Program-made: the position numbers and the translations under genes
NCBI RefSeq assembly: GCF_028293835.1
Contig: NZ_JAQGNX010000098.1
Span: 62,001-126,000 of the forward strand
Direction: 5' to 3'
DNA: 64,000 nt
From: Pseudomonas sp.
Lineage (GTDB): Bacteria; Pseudomonadota; Gammaproteobacteria; Pseudomonadales; Pseudomonadaceae
The notes under the pieces: model-generated
The model's input: the letters and a program-made list of their open reading frames with translations, nothing else
What the model was told of the DNA's origin: nothing
Database searches by the model: none
Part shown: one piece after another, positions 42,801 through 52,478 of the stretch
How positions within the stretch are numbered: position 1 is the first letter of the stretch
How the letters are laid out: the number at the start of each line of letters is the position of its first letter

Positions 42801-43422
42801 GGCGCATCAGGCAACTGAACAGCATCAAATCGAGCAATGCGACAAAACCCAGACTGCCTTCTGATAAGGCCGGCAAGTATTCCTGAACCGAAGAGCGACG
42901 CATCAGGGCACTGCTTAAACCACCCAAAAAATTGTAGGGGAAGTCTTGGATGATTCCGAGCATGTCCTCGCCTTTGAAAACGCTACTGCTGTAAGAGAGC
43001 GGTATGTTTTCAATGCGATCTGGGAGCTGAACATCATCGGCATCCCAAAAGTAACGTTGACCGAGAACCAGCGCGATATTGTCGTACGTGGTGAATCCAT
43101 CCACTTGCGTCTCAATACACACCGGCAACAACTGGTCATCGTCACATAAAAACTTAATGAATTCGCCTCTGGCTTCTCCCAGGCATTTAAGGAGGTTAGC
43201 AACGAAGCCCAAGCGCTGCGGATTCTTGATGTATCGAATTGGCAGGATGCTAAGACCGGCAAAAGAGTCGACAACCTCCTTGATCTCTTCAGTGCGGCAA
43301 TCGTCGCAAATTACAATCTCGTAGTTCGTGTAGGTCTGATTCAGCGCACTGTGCAGCGTTCGCTGAAAAAACCGTGGGTTGTAGGCTGGGATGACGATGC
43401 TGACGAGAGGTAATGGTTTCAC
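39835..43422 (-). CDS. very large multidomain glycosyltransferase, Fgt1-like
   Basis: A 1195-residue protein from GTG 43422. Domains in order: GT2 (about 6-250; VSIVIPAYNPRFFQRTLHS, FLCDDDQLLP), a degenerate GT-like region (about 330-560), a second GT2 (about 575-850; VSIIITHKDQLAALQR, LLMLSPYTVVTHSDW) and a C-terminal GT4-like domain (about 875-1195; IRVVPNM, PRIGWGGGTSHTGD and LRLLEYGACGFPVICT). This architecture resembles Fgt1 of P. syringae, which adds rhamnose-containing glycans to flagellin. The 202-base gap after it, with a hairpin, separates it from the second enzyme. Confidence 0.85.
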   Translation of the reverse strand: MKPLPLVSIVIPAYNPRFFQRTLHSALNQTYTNYEIVICDDCRTEEIKEVVDSFAGLSILPIRYIKNPQRLGFVANLLKCLGEARGEFIKFLCDDDQLLPVCIETQVDGFTTYDNIALVLGQRYFWDADDVQLPDRIENIPLSYSSSVFKGEDMLGIIQDFPYNFLGGLSSALMRRSSVQEYLPALSEGSLGFVALLDLMLFSCLMRRGNLLALNNVLIIERLHSDRLSRQQVMIDAMCDEVPLAIELLEARSGEPAPAKGWVRYVPLVSARDFPLQWKEHGLSRALVTLQSRLWSNVGLASQSFSEFYAQWLGCKTISAGQRRLLPIALSHWSRHPKIVPIIIDELNASASMSITLQSIAGQLYPPELVIVLSKSCTETTLEDNVFTLPLQGDVFSQINQLLSQLDGAQWFYLLRAGDRLVESALLMLAERAVKFDEVRCIYGDEGALRDGESTEPVFKPDFNLDFLRSYPYVGRNLAFHRESCLALGGFDSCYGELAPHDLLWRLFESQGERAVLHIADVMVESQLTYSQWLSLPEVVEQNPQVVGAHLDRLGITHAIQPGIQLKVNQITYVHSERPLVSIIITHKDQLAALQRCTESLLEKTAYNHFEVIVVDNGSVSAEAREWLSGMAELSIDRLRILHHPAAAGMATLRNVGAAHARGTYLLMLSPYTVVTHSDWLDKLLNHAQRPEVGVVGAKVFNAQGLILHAGVILGMEGTAGFPFYGENMNAAGYMHRLQVAQDLSAVAGDCMLVRRELFEAISGFDDIVFSQAFDEVDFCLRVRQAGYLVVWAPDAKIAIGEKRATHQDESQRQRQAVEQDILFDRWLPMLACDPAYNKNLALNGCSYRLEPGLLTGWSPYSSEHLPKMLILPINSSAVGHYRMTQPFLELEAVARVVGQINYGWPTVIEVERQSPDIVVFQGRYFEGGVNQIALAKKHSNARRIYELDDNVIEVPVKNGHMRNAPAHHHMVDLLKRGISNCDRVVVSTESLGNVLAPMHTDIRVVPNMLAPHLWQHLRSQRRTSKKPRIGWGGGTSHTGDLEVIADVVRELAHEVEWVFFGMCPKALRPYLHEFHPVIDLDAYPAKLASLNLDLALAPLEFHIFNDCKSNLRLLEYGACGFPVICTNTEAYQGYMPCTRVMTNTADEWLQAIRMHLADPDASYRMGDELREVVMRDYMLRGDNLQHWVTGWLAD

Positions 43423-43443
43423 GGCGATAAGCTCACAAGCGGC

Positions 43444-43471
43444 GGGCGCTGCGCTCGACCAACGAGCGCCC
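43444..43471. terminator. stem-loop between flgL and Fgt1-like gene
   Basis: Nested arms GCGCTCG (43451-43457) and CGAGCGC (43463-43469), plus outer GGGCGCT/AGCGCCC possibilities, form a second hairpin just after the flgL terminator. It may be part of the flgL end or of the leader of the downstream gene. Confidence 0.4.
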
Positions 43472-43479
43472 TGAACTAA

Positions 43480-43512
43480 TAAATAATGCGACCTGCACGG
43501 GCGGCAGGTCGC
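43480..43512 (-). terminator. terminator of flgL
   Basis: Perfect 9-base arms GCGACCTGC and GCAGGTCGC (43488-43512) lie 18 bases after the flgL stop; on the minus strand an A/T-rich tract with ATTATTTATT follows. It separates the flg operon from the glycosylation island. Confidence 0.75.
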
Positions 43513-43530
43513 GGGGGCCGAAGCCGGACG

Positions 43531-45144
43531 TTAGATCTTGTTAAACAACCCCAACTGGGAGATTTTGCTGAACGCCAACTGCGCTGCCGACAACATGGTG
43601 GTCTGCAACGTCAATGCGGTGTAGGACGCAACCGGGTCCGCATCGCGAATCGCGCCTTGGTTGACGGTGTTGCCATTGGTCAGGGTGTCGTTGGTGGCGC
43701 TCTGGTTGATCAGGACTGCTTGTCGAGTACCCGAGTTACTGATAGCAGAGGCAACCTGCAATTCGCCCTGGGATATGTTGCCAAGCGCAGAGTCCATGGC
43801 AGAGTTGAATTTTTGCAGGGCAATTGGATCACCATCAACTGGCGAGTTCAACGCGTTCACTGCCGCTCCCAAGGTGTTCAGAATGTTCTGGGACTGGTGC
43901 GTGTTTGCTTGAACCGTGAAGGTGTCCTTATCCTGCGGCGCGCCGCTCAATGTGAAAGTAATCCCGGCAGCCGTGGCCGTGGTGGTGGTCACTGGCGGTA
44001 CCGAGGTATCGGTGGTGACGCTCACGTTGCCGCTGGAAACAGGCTTACTGTTAGCGGTAATGGGTGCTGCATAAAGATCAAACGCAGTGGCGCTGGTAAA
44101 TTTGAGTACCGCGCCGCCTGGCGGGAAGCTGCTGTTGTAGGCCGCGGCATTGGTCTCGCTGGAGCTGGTGATGACCGTGGTAGACGGATTGCCTGGGCTG
44201 CGCGAAGTCGCAAACGTATCGGGCGTGGCGGTCAGTTGGAAACTGTGTCCCGCCATTGCGGCGTCTGCCGTAGCCGTGGTGGCCTTATCCGCCGCACTCA
44301 GGTTGGTGTTCAGGTTAAGCGAGAGACCGCGAAAACCAATGGTCTGAGTCGCCGCATTGGCAGAACTGAAGGTGCCGTTCTGACCGGCTTCAGAGGTGAC
44401 ATCGTTGCCCGAGGCATCGGTGATCTGGTACTGAGTGCTACTGAGAAACTTAACCGTGTACGGTTGGCCGCTGGCGAACGAGGCATTAAAGGTCGCGCTG
44501 TTCGAGACTTGGCCGCCAGACAAGGTTACCCGACCATCATCCACCGCCGGAGAGGTCATGCTGGTGGACGTACGCGTGGTATTGGTCGCTTGCTCGAACG
44601 CATCCCAACCCGTGGTGTTGGTTGCGATGGACAAGTTGTTGCCTACCGGGACGCTGTTGGAACTCTGGTCACCGTTATAGCTATAAGTGCCGTCCGCATT
44701 TTGCGAGTACGGCGGTACTGAAGACTTGGAGCCTGCAAAAATATATTGACCGTTGGCGTCCTGACTGTTCATCAGCGACAGCACCTGGCCCTGTATCTGG
44801 GTCAACTCAGCAGCGTTAGCCTGACGGTTGGCATCGGTGTTGGTGCCGTTGGCGCCACTGATTATCAACTCTTTCGCCCGCTGTAGCGCGGTTGTAATAC
44901 CGTCCATCGCCGATTGTGCCTGGGTCATCGTCGAGTTGGCCGAGTTGATATTGGCGGCGTACTGACCAAGCATCGAGCTCTGCTGCCCAAGCTGGAGCAA
45001 GCGCGCTGCACCTGCAGGATCATCAGCGGCAGTATTGACCTTGGTGCCACTGCTGACTTCCTGGCCGGTGGTCAGCGTGTTGGTATAAATGCGTTGGTAG
45101 TTAGCCGCACTCGCGTCGAAAAACTGACTGGTAGAAATACGCAT
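43531..45144 (-). CDS. flgL: FlgL, hook-filament junction protein 2 (HAP3)
   Basis: FlgL joins the hook to the filament below FlgK. The 537-residue product is flagellin-like at both ends (MRISTSQFFDASAANYQRIY and a C-terminal LTLQTTMLSAAQLAFSKISQL) with a long Ser/Thr/Asn-rich centre. It is longer than P. aeruginosa FlgL because of that centre, but within the range for fluorescent pseudomonads. It follows flgK after 12 bases and is the last flg gene before a terminator. Confidence 0.96.
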   Translation of the reverse strand: MRISTSQFFDASAANYQRIYTNTLTTGQEVSSGTKVNTAADDPAGAARLLQLGQQSSMLGQYAANINSANSTMTQAQSAMDGITTALQRAKELIISGANGTNTDANRQANAAELTQIQGQVLSLMNSQDANGQYIFAGSKSSVPPYSQNADGTYSYNGDQSSNSVPVGNNLSIATNTTGWDAFEQATNTTRTSTSMTSPAVDDGRVTLSGGQVSNSATFNASFASGQPYTVKFLSSTQYQITDASGNDVTSEAGQNGTFSSANAATQTIGFRGLSLNLNTNLSAADKATTATADAAMAGHSFQLTATPDTFATSRSPGNPSTTVITSSSETNAAAYNSSFPPGGAVLKFTSATAFDLYAAPITANSKPVSSGNVSVTTDTSVPPVTTTTATAAGITFTLSGAPQDKDTFTVQANTHQSQNILNTLGAAVNALNSPVDGDPIALQKFNSAMDSALGNISQGELQVASAISNSGTRQAVLINQSATNDTLTNGNTVNQGAIRDADPVASYTALTLQTTMLSAAQLAFSKISQLGLFNKI

Positions 45145-45156
45145 GATTGCGACCCC

Positions 45157-47211
45157 TTAGAGAGCGTTGATCAAAGTGGTAAACATGTCTTGTGCAGTCT
45201 TTATGATCTGCGACGAGGCGGTGTAGTACTGCTGATACTTGACCAGGTTGGCGGTTTCTTCGTCGAGGTTGACACCGGAAACCGAATCCCTGGCGCTGGT
45301 GGCCTGGGTGACGATGGCAGTGGTCGCCGCGCTGTCGCTCTTGGCCTGGGCCGCCTGGGCGCCTACCGTTTCCACCAGCTTGCCGTAGGCATCAGACAAG
45401 CTCATGCCGGTGCCGGTACTGTTGACACCTACGGTTTGCTTGGTCTGTAACCCGACGGTGGCGGCGGAGTTACGGTTATCCGACGACCCTGCGGCGGTCA
45501 TCGAGACGCTATAGCTGTCGTTCGCTGCCGGCGTGCCGGAAATAGTCATCTGGAAGGTGAATGACTTTTGCGCGGGCGGCGTGGCGGTGTCCATGATCGG
45601 ATTGCCGCTGCCATCGACCATTGGCACCGTCAGGTTCAAGGTGTTGGATTGCCCGGGAACGATCGAACCGGTACCGATCGAGTTGCCCTTGGCGTCGAAC
45701 ATGGTGTAACTCTGCGCGCCAGTCGTGACGGCGCCGAACACCAGCTTGACCGGTGTCGAATTGGCAATGCCGGTGCGCAAGTCTGCACTGCCAGCCGCAT
45801 CATAGATGTCCAGCTGCGTGACCAGTGTCGGTTGCTGGGAAATCGAGGTGGTGCCCTTGTTGCTCGACCCGGCTGATGCAGACAACGGCGCCGCGGCTGC
45901 GAGGGCGTTGGGGTCGGTCATGGTGGTGCTGATGGTCGACGCAGCGTTGCGCGTCGGCGTGACCTTGAAGCTGTCGCCTGCGCTGAAATTCCCGCCGTTT
46001 TGCGCCATGGAAAACCCGTCGATGACCGGTGGCGGCTGAGTGGTCAGATCGAAGCTGCCCATGCTCGTGCCGTCAGGCAGGCGCTGGACGCTATACGCCG
46101 TGGCGCTGGTGAAGGTGACCTGGTAATCGTTGGTGGTGAGCTTGCTAGTGTCGGCAATGGTGACATCGAGGTTGCCCGAACCGGTGCTGTTACCGAGCTT
46201 GGCGATACTGCGTTGGCTGATCTGAGCGGCGCTGTTGATGCTGCTGAACAGGTTGGAGCCGAAGGCACCGTTAAGGTCCACGCCTTGGTTTAACTGGCTG
46301 TTGATCTGGTCGGAGACAGTCAGCGCGACACGCCCCAATTCATTGACAGCGGGCGCCAATACGTCGCTGCGATAACGCAACAAGCCACCAATGCTGCCCC
46401 CGGTAACGACAGAAGTCACGTCCGATTTGCTTGACCCATAGCTCAACGACAAGTTGTATTGGGTGGGGTCAGTCGAGCTTGGCACGGCAGACAACGTATT
46501 GACCGTGGTGCCACTGACCAGGGTTTGGCCAGTACCAATGGTGATGTCGTAGCTGCCGTTATTGTCGACAACCTTGGCGCTCACCAGCATATTCAGTTGA
46601 CGCACTGCCTCGTTACGCGAATCAAGCAGGGTGTTGGGGGTCGTGCCACCGGCCGAGGCCTGGTTAATCTGCTTGTTCAATTGGGCAATCGACGCCGCCA
46701 GCGTGTTGACTTGCCCGGCGAGGGTGGTCAGTTGGCCGTTGATGTCGGTGTTCTGGCTGGTCAGCTGCGCAGAGATCGAGTTGAAGCGGCTGCTCAATGC
46801 GTTGGCAGTGGTCAACAGCTGCGCGCGGCTGCCCGGATCCGTTGCAGTGGTCGACACTGCCTGCAACTGGGTGAAAAAGGTCTTCAATACACTCGCGATG
46901 CCGGTGCTGGCATCCGATAGCAACGTATCGGTTGCACCCACTTGCCCCAGATAGGCCGCAGTGTCGGAGTCGAGGGCGGTACTGGTTTGCAATTGACTGT
47001 CGAGGTAGCTGTTGTAGATCCGACGCACATCCATCAACGTCGTACCGGTGCCGACGTAGCCGACCCCGATGTTCTGCTGTGCCGACGCACCGGTAATAAC
47101 CTGCTGACGCGAATACCCTGCGGTATCGACGTTGGCCATGTTGTTACTGATGGTGTTAAGCGCTGCAGAACTTGCAGTCAGCCCCGAAAGCCCAATTGAA
47201 ATCAGAGACAT
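45157..47211 (-). CDS. flgK: FlgK, hook-filament junction protein 1 (HAP1)
   Basis: FlgK is the first junction protein on the hook. The 684-residue product has the N-terminal rod/hook/filament signature (LSGLTASSAALNTISNNMAN) and a C-terminal helix with NLDEETANLVKYQQYYTASS. The central region is Ser/Thr-rich. It lies 10 bases after flgJ. Confidence 0.97.
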   Translation of the reverse strand: MSLISIGLSGLTASSAALNTISNNMANVDTAGYSRQQVITGASAQQNIGVGYVGTGTTLMDVRRIYNSYLDSQLQTSTALDSDTAAYLGQVGATDTLLSDASTGIASVLKTFFTQLQAVSTTATDPGSRAQLLTTANALSSRFNSISAQLTSQNTDINGQLTTLAGQVNTLAASIAQLNKQINQASAGGTTPNTLLDSRNEAVRQLNMLVSAKVVDNNGSYDITIGTGQTLVSGTTVNTLSAVPSSTDPTQYNLSLSYGSSKSDVTSVVTGGSIGGLLRYRSDVLAPAVNELGRVALTVSDQINSQLNQGVDLNGAFGSNLFSSINSAAQISQRSIAKLGNSTGSGNLDVTIADTSKLTTNDYQVTFTSATAYSVQRLPDGTSMGSFDLTTQPPPVIDGFSMAQNGGNFSAGDSFKVTPTRNAASTISTTMTDPNALAAAAPLSASAGSSNKGTTSISQQPTLVTQLDIYDAAGSADLRTGIANSTPVKLVFGAVTTGAQSYTMFDAKGNSIGTGSIVPGQSNTLNLTVPMVDGSGNPIMDTATPPAQKSFTFQMTISGTPAANDSYSVSMTAAGSSDNRNSAATVGLQTKQTVGVNSTGTGMSLSDAYGKLVETVGAQAAQAKSDSAATTAIVTQATSARDSVSGVNLDEETANLVKYQQYYTASSQIIKTAQDMFTTLINAL

Positions 47212-47221
47212 GGTTCAAGCC

Positions 47222-48607
47222 TTATAAAGTCGTGGAAGAGCCCGCTGTGGCGTAGTTTTGGTAACTCTTCATCTGCTTGGCGATTTGCGAAATCTTGCTG
47301 GCGTAATCCGGGTCCGTGGCGTAGCCGGCCTTCTGCAGCTCTTTCACAAACTGTTCCGGGTTATCGGCTGATTTCAGCACACCTTGATAGCGATTATTGC
47401 TCTGCAACACAGTAACCAGGTCATGGAAACTGTCGGCGTAGGAGTCGTAGGAACGGAAGTCCGCCGTCTCCTTGACCATCTGCCCATCGCGGAACTCGCT
47501 GGTGATCGCCCGGGCCTCAGGACCTTTCCAGCCGCCCTGAGCCTTGATGCCGAACAGGTTGTGGCTGTTGCTGCCGTCTTGCTGACGCATGATCGATTTG
47601 CCCCACCCGGTTTCCAGCGCAGCCTGTGCCACCAGTACCGTTGGGTCGACGCCGATACGGGCCGCCGCGTCCTTGGCCAGAGGCAGCATGGTTGCGACAA
47701 ACGCATCCTGGCTGGCGAAGGTTTTGCCGCTCGGCGCCAAGGGTATCTGGGCCATGGCCCGACCCAGAATCTGCATCGAACCTGTGGACGCTTTCAGCGA
47801 TGGGTTTTGCGTCCAGTCGCCATTTCCGGCATAGGTGGCGCCGCTGCGAACAGCCGCCTGGGCCGTACCGGTAATACTGCTGCGAGCGCCCGCCTCTCCG
47901 GCTGCCTGGCTAAGTGTCGTGGCGGTCGGTGGGACGATGCCGGCCAGCAAGCGGTCGGTGAGGCTGGTGGGCAATGACAAGCGCCGCGCGTTTAGCTTGG
48001 CGACATCGTTATGCACGCTGCCGTTGATGGAGGCTGACACAGCGGCAAGTCGATGATCGACCGCCACAGAGCGCGTCGCCCACAACGGGCGTTGGGCGAT
48101 TTGCAGGGCCAGACCGGTTTGCTTGATCACCGCGCCGTCCGTATCTGGACTGCTGGAATCAGCCACCTCGTTTGGCGCCGGATTGACCGGGTTCGAACGT
48201 TTCAAGTCGGTATTCTTACCGGCCAACGCGGTCAGGTTGCCGCTGGTGCTGCCAGGCGCCGTTTCTGAGCCTTTGATTTTTGACAGTTGCCGCATCAACA
48301 CGTCCTGCAGACCAATACCACCGCCCTGCCGAGACATGGTCACGGACAGTTGCTGGTCGTACATTTCCTGGTATTGGCGCATTTCCGAGGTGTTCATCGG
48401 ATTATCTTTGGCCAGCACTTCGTTGGCAGAGCGCATGGACTTGAGCATCTGGCTGACGAACAGCGACTCGAATTCCTGAGCCACCTTTTTCAAGTTGCCG
48501 GTGCTGTCGCGATCGCCAGTTTTCAGGGCATTCAGTCGATTCAGGTCAGAATATGCACCCGAGTCGCTGGCGGTTGGTACTCCGCCGCCGCTGATAGGCA
48601 TGTCCAT
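47222..48607 (-). CDS. flgJ: FlgJ, rod scaffold and peptidoglycan hydrolase
   Basis: FlgJ caps the growing rod and cuts peptidoglycan for it. The 461-residue product has the N-terminal rod-binding domain (about 38-112; VAQEFESLFVSQMLKSMRSA), a long low-complexity linker (about 113-300) and a C-terminal glucosaminidase domain (about 310-450) with catalytic Glu332 in LETGWGKS. It is about 60 residues longer than P. aeruginosa FlgJ; the extra length lies in the linker. Confidence 0.95.
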   Translation of the reverse strand: MDMPISGGGVPTASDSGAYSDLNRLNALKTGDRDSTGNLKKVAQEFESLFVSQMLKSMRSANEVLAKDNPMNTSEMRQYQEMYDQQLSVTMSRQGGGIGLQDVLMRQLSKIKGSETAPGSTSGNLTALAGKNTDLKRSNPVNPAPNEVADSSSPDTDGAVIKQTGLALQIAQRPLWATRSVAVDHRLAAVSASINGSVHNDVAKLNARRLSLPTSLTDRLLAGIVPPTATTLSQAAGEAGARSSITGTAQAAVRSGATYAGNGDWTQNPSLKASTGSMQILGRAMAQIPLAPSGKTFASQDAFVATMLPLAKDAAARIGVDPTVLVAQAALETGWGKSIMRQQDGSNSHNLFGIKAQGGWKGPEARAITSEFRDGQMVKETADFRSYDSYADSFHDLVTVLQSNNRYQGVLKSADNPEQFVKELQKAGYATDPDYASKISQIAKQMKSYQNYATAGSSTTL

Positions 48608-48617
48608 GGGCAGCTCC

Positions 48618-49727
48618 TTAGATCACGATCAGGTCGGCTTGCAGCGCGCCGGCCTGTTTCAATGCTTCGAGGATGGCCATCAAGTCTCCCGGTGCAGCAC
48701 CGACCTGGTTAACCGCTCGCACGATCTCGTCCAGCGTGGTGCCTGGGCCGAATTTGAACATCGGGTGCAACTCTTGCGCCGCGTTCAGGCGGGAGCGTGG
48801 AACCACCGCCGTCTGGCCGCCGGACAATGCGCCGGGCTGGCTGACGATCGGGTCTTCGGTGATGGTGACGGTCAAGCTGCCATGAGTGACGGCTGCCGGG
48901 GAAACCCGAACGTTCTGGCCGATCACAATGGTGCCGGTACGTGAGTTGATAATCACTTTGGCCGACGCCTGACCCGGATCGATTTCCAGGTTTTCCAGCA
49001 TTGACAAATAGTCGACCCGCTGGCTTGGGTCCATGGGTGCTGTCACCCGTACCGAACCGCCATCAAGGGCTTGTGCAACCCCAGGGCCAAGCATGTCGTT
49101 GATCTTGTCCACTACACGTTTAGCCGTGGTGAAGTCAGAGCGGTTGAGGTTGAACGTCAGGCTGTTGCCTTGGTTGAAGCCGCTCGGAACTGAGCGCTCC
49201 ACCGAAGCACCGCCCGGAATGCGACCTGAAGACGGAACGTTGACGGTAATCTTTGAACCGTCACGGCCTTCAGCATCGAAACCGCCCACCACCAGGTTAC
49301 CTTGGGCGATGGCGTAGACGTTGCCGTCGACACCTTTCATTGGAGTCAGCAGCAAGCTACCGCCGCGCAGGCTTTTGGAGTTACCAATAGACGACACGGT
49401 AATGTCGATCATTTGACCGGGCTTGGAGAAAGCGGGCAAATCGGCATACACCGCCACTGCCGCAACGTTCTTCAATTGCACCGTGCCCGAACCGGTCGGG
49501 ACCTTGATGCCGAACTGGGCCAGCATGTTGTTAAAGGTCTGCAGGGTGAAGGGTGTCTGCGTGGTCTGGTCGCCGGTACCGTTGAGACCCACCACCAGCC
49601 CATAGCCGATCAATTGGTTGGTACGAACCCCGGAAATACTGGCGATATCCTTCAACCGCTCGGCCTGGACACCGAAGGCGGTGGATGAGAGCAGTACCGC
49701 CACCATCAGTTGTTTGAACTTGATCAT
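48618..49727 (-). CDS. flgI: FlgI, P-ring protein
   Basis: FlgI forms the periplasmic P ring. The product is 369 residues from ATG 49727, with a signal peptide ([22 protein letters not shown]); a longer in-frame extension of 52 codons is not conserved. Family segments include [16 protein letters not shown] and the C-terminal [21 protein letters not shown]. It lies 13 bases after flgH. Confidence 0.97.
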   Translation of the reverse strand: MIKFKQLMVAVLLSSTAFGVQAERLKDIASISGVRTNQLIGYGLVVGLNGTGDQTTQTPFTLQTFNNMLAQFGIKVPTGSGTVQLKNVAAVAVYADLPAFSKPGQMIDITVSSIGNSKSLRGGSLLLTPMKGVDGNVYAIAQGNLVVGGFDAEGRDGSKITVNVPSSGRIPGGASVERSVPSGFNQGNSLTFNLNRSDFTTAKRVVDKINDMLGPGVAQALDGGSVRVTAPMDPSQRVDYLSMLENLEIDPGQASAKVIINSRTGTIVIGQNVRVSPAAVTHGSLTVTITEDPIVSQPGALSGGQTAVVPRSRLNAAQELHPMFKFGPGTTLDEIVRAVNQVGAAPGDLMAILEALKQAGALQADLIVI

Positions 49728-49740
49728 GTCTATCCCGCTA

Positions 49741-50466
49741 TCAGAAAGGGAACAACGGGCTGAGGAAGAAACGATCGAACCACCCCGGTTGGCTGGAATC
49801 GGCAAACGAACCGGTCCCCGAATACGTGATACGTGCATCTGCAACCCGTGTTGACGACACGGTGTTGTCGGTGGCGATGTCATCGGAACGGATCAGACCG
49901 GCGATCCGCACCAGCTCATCGCCGGTGTTGAGGGTCATCCACTTTTCACCGCGCACCGCGAGAATGCCGTTGGGCAACACGTCGGCAACGGTCACCGTGA
50001 CCGAACCCGTGAGGCTATTGCTCTGTGCCGCCTTGCCGTCGCCTTTGGTGGTACGCGCGCCGTTGTAACCGACGTTCAAGCTCAGGTCGCCGCTGCCCAC
50101 CGGGTTGTTAGTGCTCACACCGGCACCGAACAACGAGGTCAAACCAATGCTGTTGCTGCTGTTTTTAGTGATGCCGTTACTCGCCGCTTTACTGGCATCG
50201 GTCCTCTCGGACAGGGTGATGGTGATGATGTCGCCTACCCGGTAAGCCTTGCGGTCGTCGTAAAGGTTTTGCTCAAAACCGGCCTGATAAATCGAGCCGT
50301 TATTGGCAGCGGATGGCAGTGGCGTTCGCGGCAACACCGGCGCGTAAAAAGGGTCATTGGGCTTCGCTACAGGCGCGACACAGCCAGCCAGTAATGCGAG
50401 TCCGCAAAACGGGGCTACCAACAGAGCAATCAGTCGGACAAGCCGCACAACAGGAAGCCGTTTCAT
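49741..50466 (-). CDS. flgH: FlgH, L-ring lipoprotein
   Basis: FlgH forms the outer-membrane L ring. The 241-residue product has a lipoprotein signal with lipobox LLAGC (Cys29) and the family segments [19 protein letters not shown] and [20 protein letters not shown]. The gap to flgG is 94 bases and holds nothing recognised. Confidence 0.96.
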   Translation of the reverse strand: MKRLPVVRLVRLIALLVAPFCGLALLAGCVAPVAKPNDPFYAPVLPRTPLPSAANNGSIYQAGFEQNLYDDRKAYRVGDIITITLSERTDASKAASNGITKNSSNSIGLTSLFGAGVSTNNPVGSGDLSLNVGYNGARTTKGDGKAAQSNSLTGSVTVTVADVLPNGILAVRGEKWMTLNTGDELVRIAGLIRSDDIATDNTVSSTRVADARITYSGTGSFADSSQPGWFDRFFLSPLFPF

Positions 50467-50560
50467 GACACTTAAAACCTCGCGGTGTAGCAGGTACTTA
50501 TCAGGTACCCCATCAAGTTGATCAGGTGACGTGACAGGCCCAATCGGCCCATCAGGGTTT

Positions 50561-51349
50561 TTACAGATTCTGCGTGACGTATTGCAGCATTTGGTCAGCC
50601 GTAGAGATCACTTTGGAGTTCATTTCGTAAGCGCGCTGAGTGGTGATCATGTTGACCATTTCCTCAACCGTGCTGACGTTGGACGCTTCCAGAGTGTTCT
50701 GCTGGGTGGTGCCGAAACCGTTCAGGCCAGGCGTGCCGACTTGCGGCGCGCCGCTTGATGCGGTTTCCAGGAACAGGTTGCTACCTACTGCTTGCAGACC
50801 GGCCGGGTTTATGAAGTCAGCCGTTTGCAGGTTGCCGATGATCTGAGAGGTTGCAGTGGCGCCCGCCAGCGTGATCGACACCGTGCCGTCCTGGCCGACG
50901 GTAAACGTCTGGGCCTGCTGGGGCACGACAATCGCAGGCTCCAGAGCGTAACCGTTGGCCGTCACGATCTGGCCGTTGGTGTCCAGATGGAACGTACCGT
51001 CACGGGAATACGCAACGGTGCCGTCAGGCTGGCGGATCTGAAAAAAGCCGCGACCGTTGATAGCCATGTCGAGGGGCTGGTCGGTGGTTTGCAAGCTACC
51101 GGCCGTGAAGTTCTTTTGCGTACCGACAATGCGCACACCGGTACCCAGTTGCAGACCGGACGGCAGTTCGCTGTCCTGGGTCGACTGGGCGCCTGGCTGA
51201 CGCTTGATCTGATAGAGCAAGTCTTGAAACTCAGCACGGTCACGTTTGAAACCGGTGGTGGATACGTTTGCCAGGTTGTTGGAAATGGTCGTCAGGTTGG
51301 TGTCCTGAGCGGAAAGACCGGTTTTGCTGACGTAAAGTGCCGGAAGCAT
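50561..51349 (-). CDS. flgG: FlgG, distal rod protein
   Basis: FlgG makes the distal rod. The 262-residue product has the rod/hook N-terminal motif ([22 protein letters not shown]), the FlgG-specific [20 protein letters not shown] and the C-terminal [17 protein letters not shown]. Length matches the family. It lies 46 bases after flgF. Confidence 0.97.
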   Translation of the reverse strand: MLPALYVSKTGLSAQDTNLTTISNNLANVSTTGFKRDRAEFQDLLYQIKRQPGAQSTQDSELPSGLQLGTGVRIVGTQKNFTAGSLQTTDQPLDMAINGRGFFQIRQPDGTVAYSRDGTFHLDTNGQIVTANGYALEPAIVVPQQAQTFTVGQDGTVSITLAGATATSQIIGNLQTADFINPAGLQAVGSNLFLETASSGAPQVGTPGLNGFGTTQQNTLEASNVSTVEEMVNMITTQRAYEMNSKVISTADQMLQYVTQNL

Positions 51350-51395
51350 TATTTCTCTCCTCGAGCGCCTGGTATTCGGCGCAAGCTATCAATGG

Positions 51396-52139
51396 TTAGC
51401 TCTGCAAGACTCGCGCCACCGACTCATCGTTGGTTTCGGCGGTTTTCATCATCTTGATGTGCAATTCGAATTGGCGAGACAGCGCCAACACTTGGGTCAT
51501 TTCTTCGACCGAATTCACGTTGCTCGCGTGGAGGAATCCGGATTCGACCTGAACGTCAGCATCAGCGGCCGCTGGCTTGCCGTCCTTGGTGTGAAGCAGG
51601 CCGTCGGGGCCTTTTTCCATGTTGCTCAAGTCCGGCTTGACCAGCTTGATGCGGTCGACTTGCGCCATCACTTGTGGGCCTTCGCCCAGCGAGCGAATGC
51701 TGATGGTGCCGTCAGCGCCAATCTCGATCTGTTGTTGCGGCGGAACGGCAATCGGCCCGCCGTTGCCCAAGACCGGCAAACCATTGCCAGTGCGCAACAC
51801 GCCAAGGGCGTCAATATTCATGCTGGCGGTGCTGGTGTACGCTTCGCCACCGTCGGCAGTTTGCACGGCGATCCAGCCGCCGCCTTTTACAGCAACGTCC
51901 AGGTCACGGCCGGTTTCCATCATCGGACCTTCGGAAAGATCAGTTCCCGGACGCTCACTCATGGCATACGCTCGTGAAGGCATGACCTCGCCATACACTG
52001 GCATCGAGCGCGCCTGTTCAAGGTCCCGCTGAAAGCCCGTGGTGCTGATGTTCGCCAGGTTGTTGGCGTGCGCCTTCTGCGCTATCGCGTTTTCCGATGC
52101 ACCGCTCATGGCGACGAATAGCAACTTGTCCACAGTCAT
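51396..52139 (-). CDS. flgF: FlgF, proximal rod protein
   Basis: FlgF is a rod component. The 247-residue product starts MTVDKLLFVAMSGASEN, with NLANISTTGFQRDLEQ and the C-terminal VLALSRQFELHIKMMK. It is the first gene of the flgFGHIJKL run; a sigma-54 promoter lies 49 bases upstream. Confidence 0.96.
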   Translation of the reverse strand: MTVDKLLFVAMSGASENAIAQKAHANNLANISTTGFQRDLEQARSMPVYGEVMPSRAYAMSERPGTDLSEGPMMETGRDLDVAVKGGGWIAVQTADGGEAYTSTASMNIDALGVLRTGNGLPVLGNGGPIAVPPQQQIEIGADGTISIRSLGEGPQVMAQVDRIKLVKPDLSNMEKGPDGLLHTKDGKPAAADADVQVESGFLHASNVNSVEEMTQVLALSRQFELHIKMMKTAETNDESVARVLQS

Positions 52140-52187
52140 CCTCCTCTGCCAGACGCTTGCCGTCTGTAGCTGTTCTGATCTCGCTGA

Positions 52188-52203
52188 AGCAATATTCGAT
52201 CCA
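52188..52203 (-). promoter_or_regulatory. sigma-54 promoter candidate for flgF operon
   Basis: Minus-strand sequence TGGATCGAATATTGCT has GG-N10-GC spacing with an intact TTGCT box and two differences from TGGCACG. Confidence 0.7.
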
Positions 52204-52370
52204 ACTTATCGAAACTGATACAAAGCGTTGATTCGTCAGCGTTAACAGGCGAAGGCTTATGATGAGGGATCGCGGATTTAGCGAAGGCGGCGGCGGACTG
52301 CCACATTTGATCAACGCCTGAAAATACAGCGCCAAAAAAACCTCGTTTACGGCTGGGCACCGAGTCAGTT

Positions 52371-52410
52371 TGTTCGCGAACACGTTCGCTCCCACTGGAT
52401 CGCTGCACTG
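52371..52410. repeat. partial REP-like element
   Basis: Contains TTCGCGAACACGTTCGCTCC, the core shared with 7501-7603 and 17538-17640, followed by CCACTGGATCGCTGCA. It lies between flgF and the small plus-strand gene. Confidence 0.6.
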
Positions 52411-52478
52411 ATTCACCTTTGACTCATTCAGTTCCGCGGCGTAGCGCGTTACCATCGGCGCATTGTCTCGAGGCCCTT

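Noticed and set aside
43486..44721. 411-codon plus-strand open frame
   Set aside because: It lies antisense to flgL, has Arg/Gly-rich random composition and no recognisable domain; it is the shadow of a GC-rich gene.
52136..52408. minus-strand open frame upstream of flgF
   Set aside because: It overlaps the flgF promoter and the REP-like element and has no recognisable sequence.
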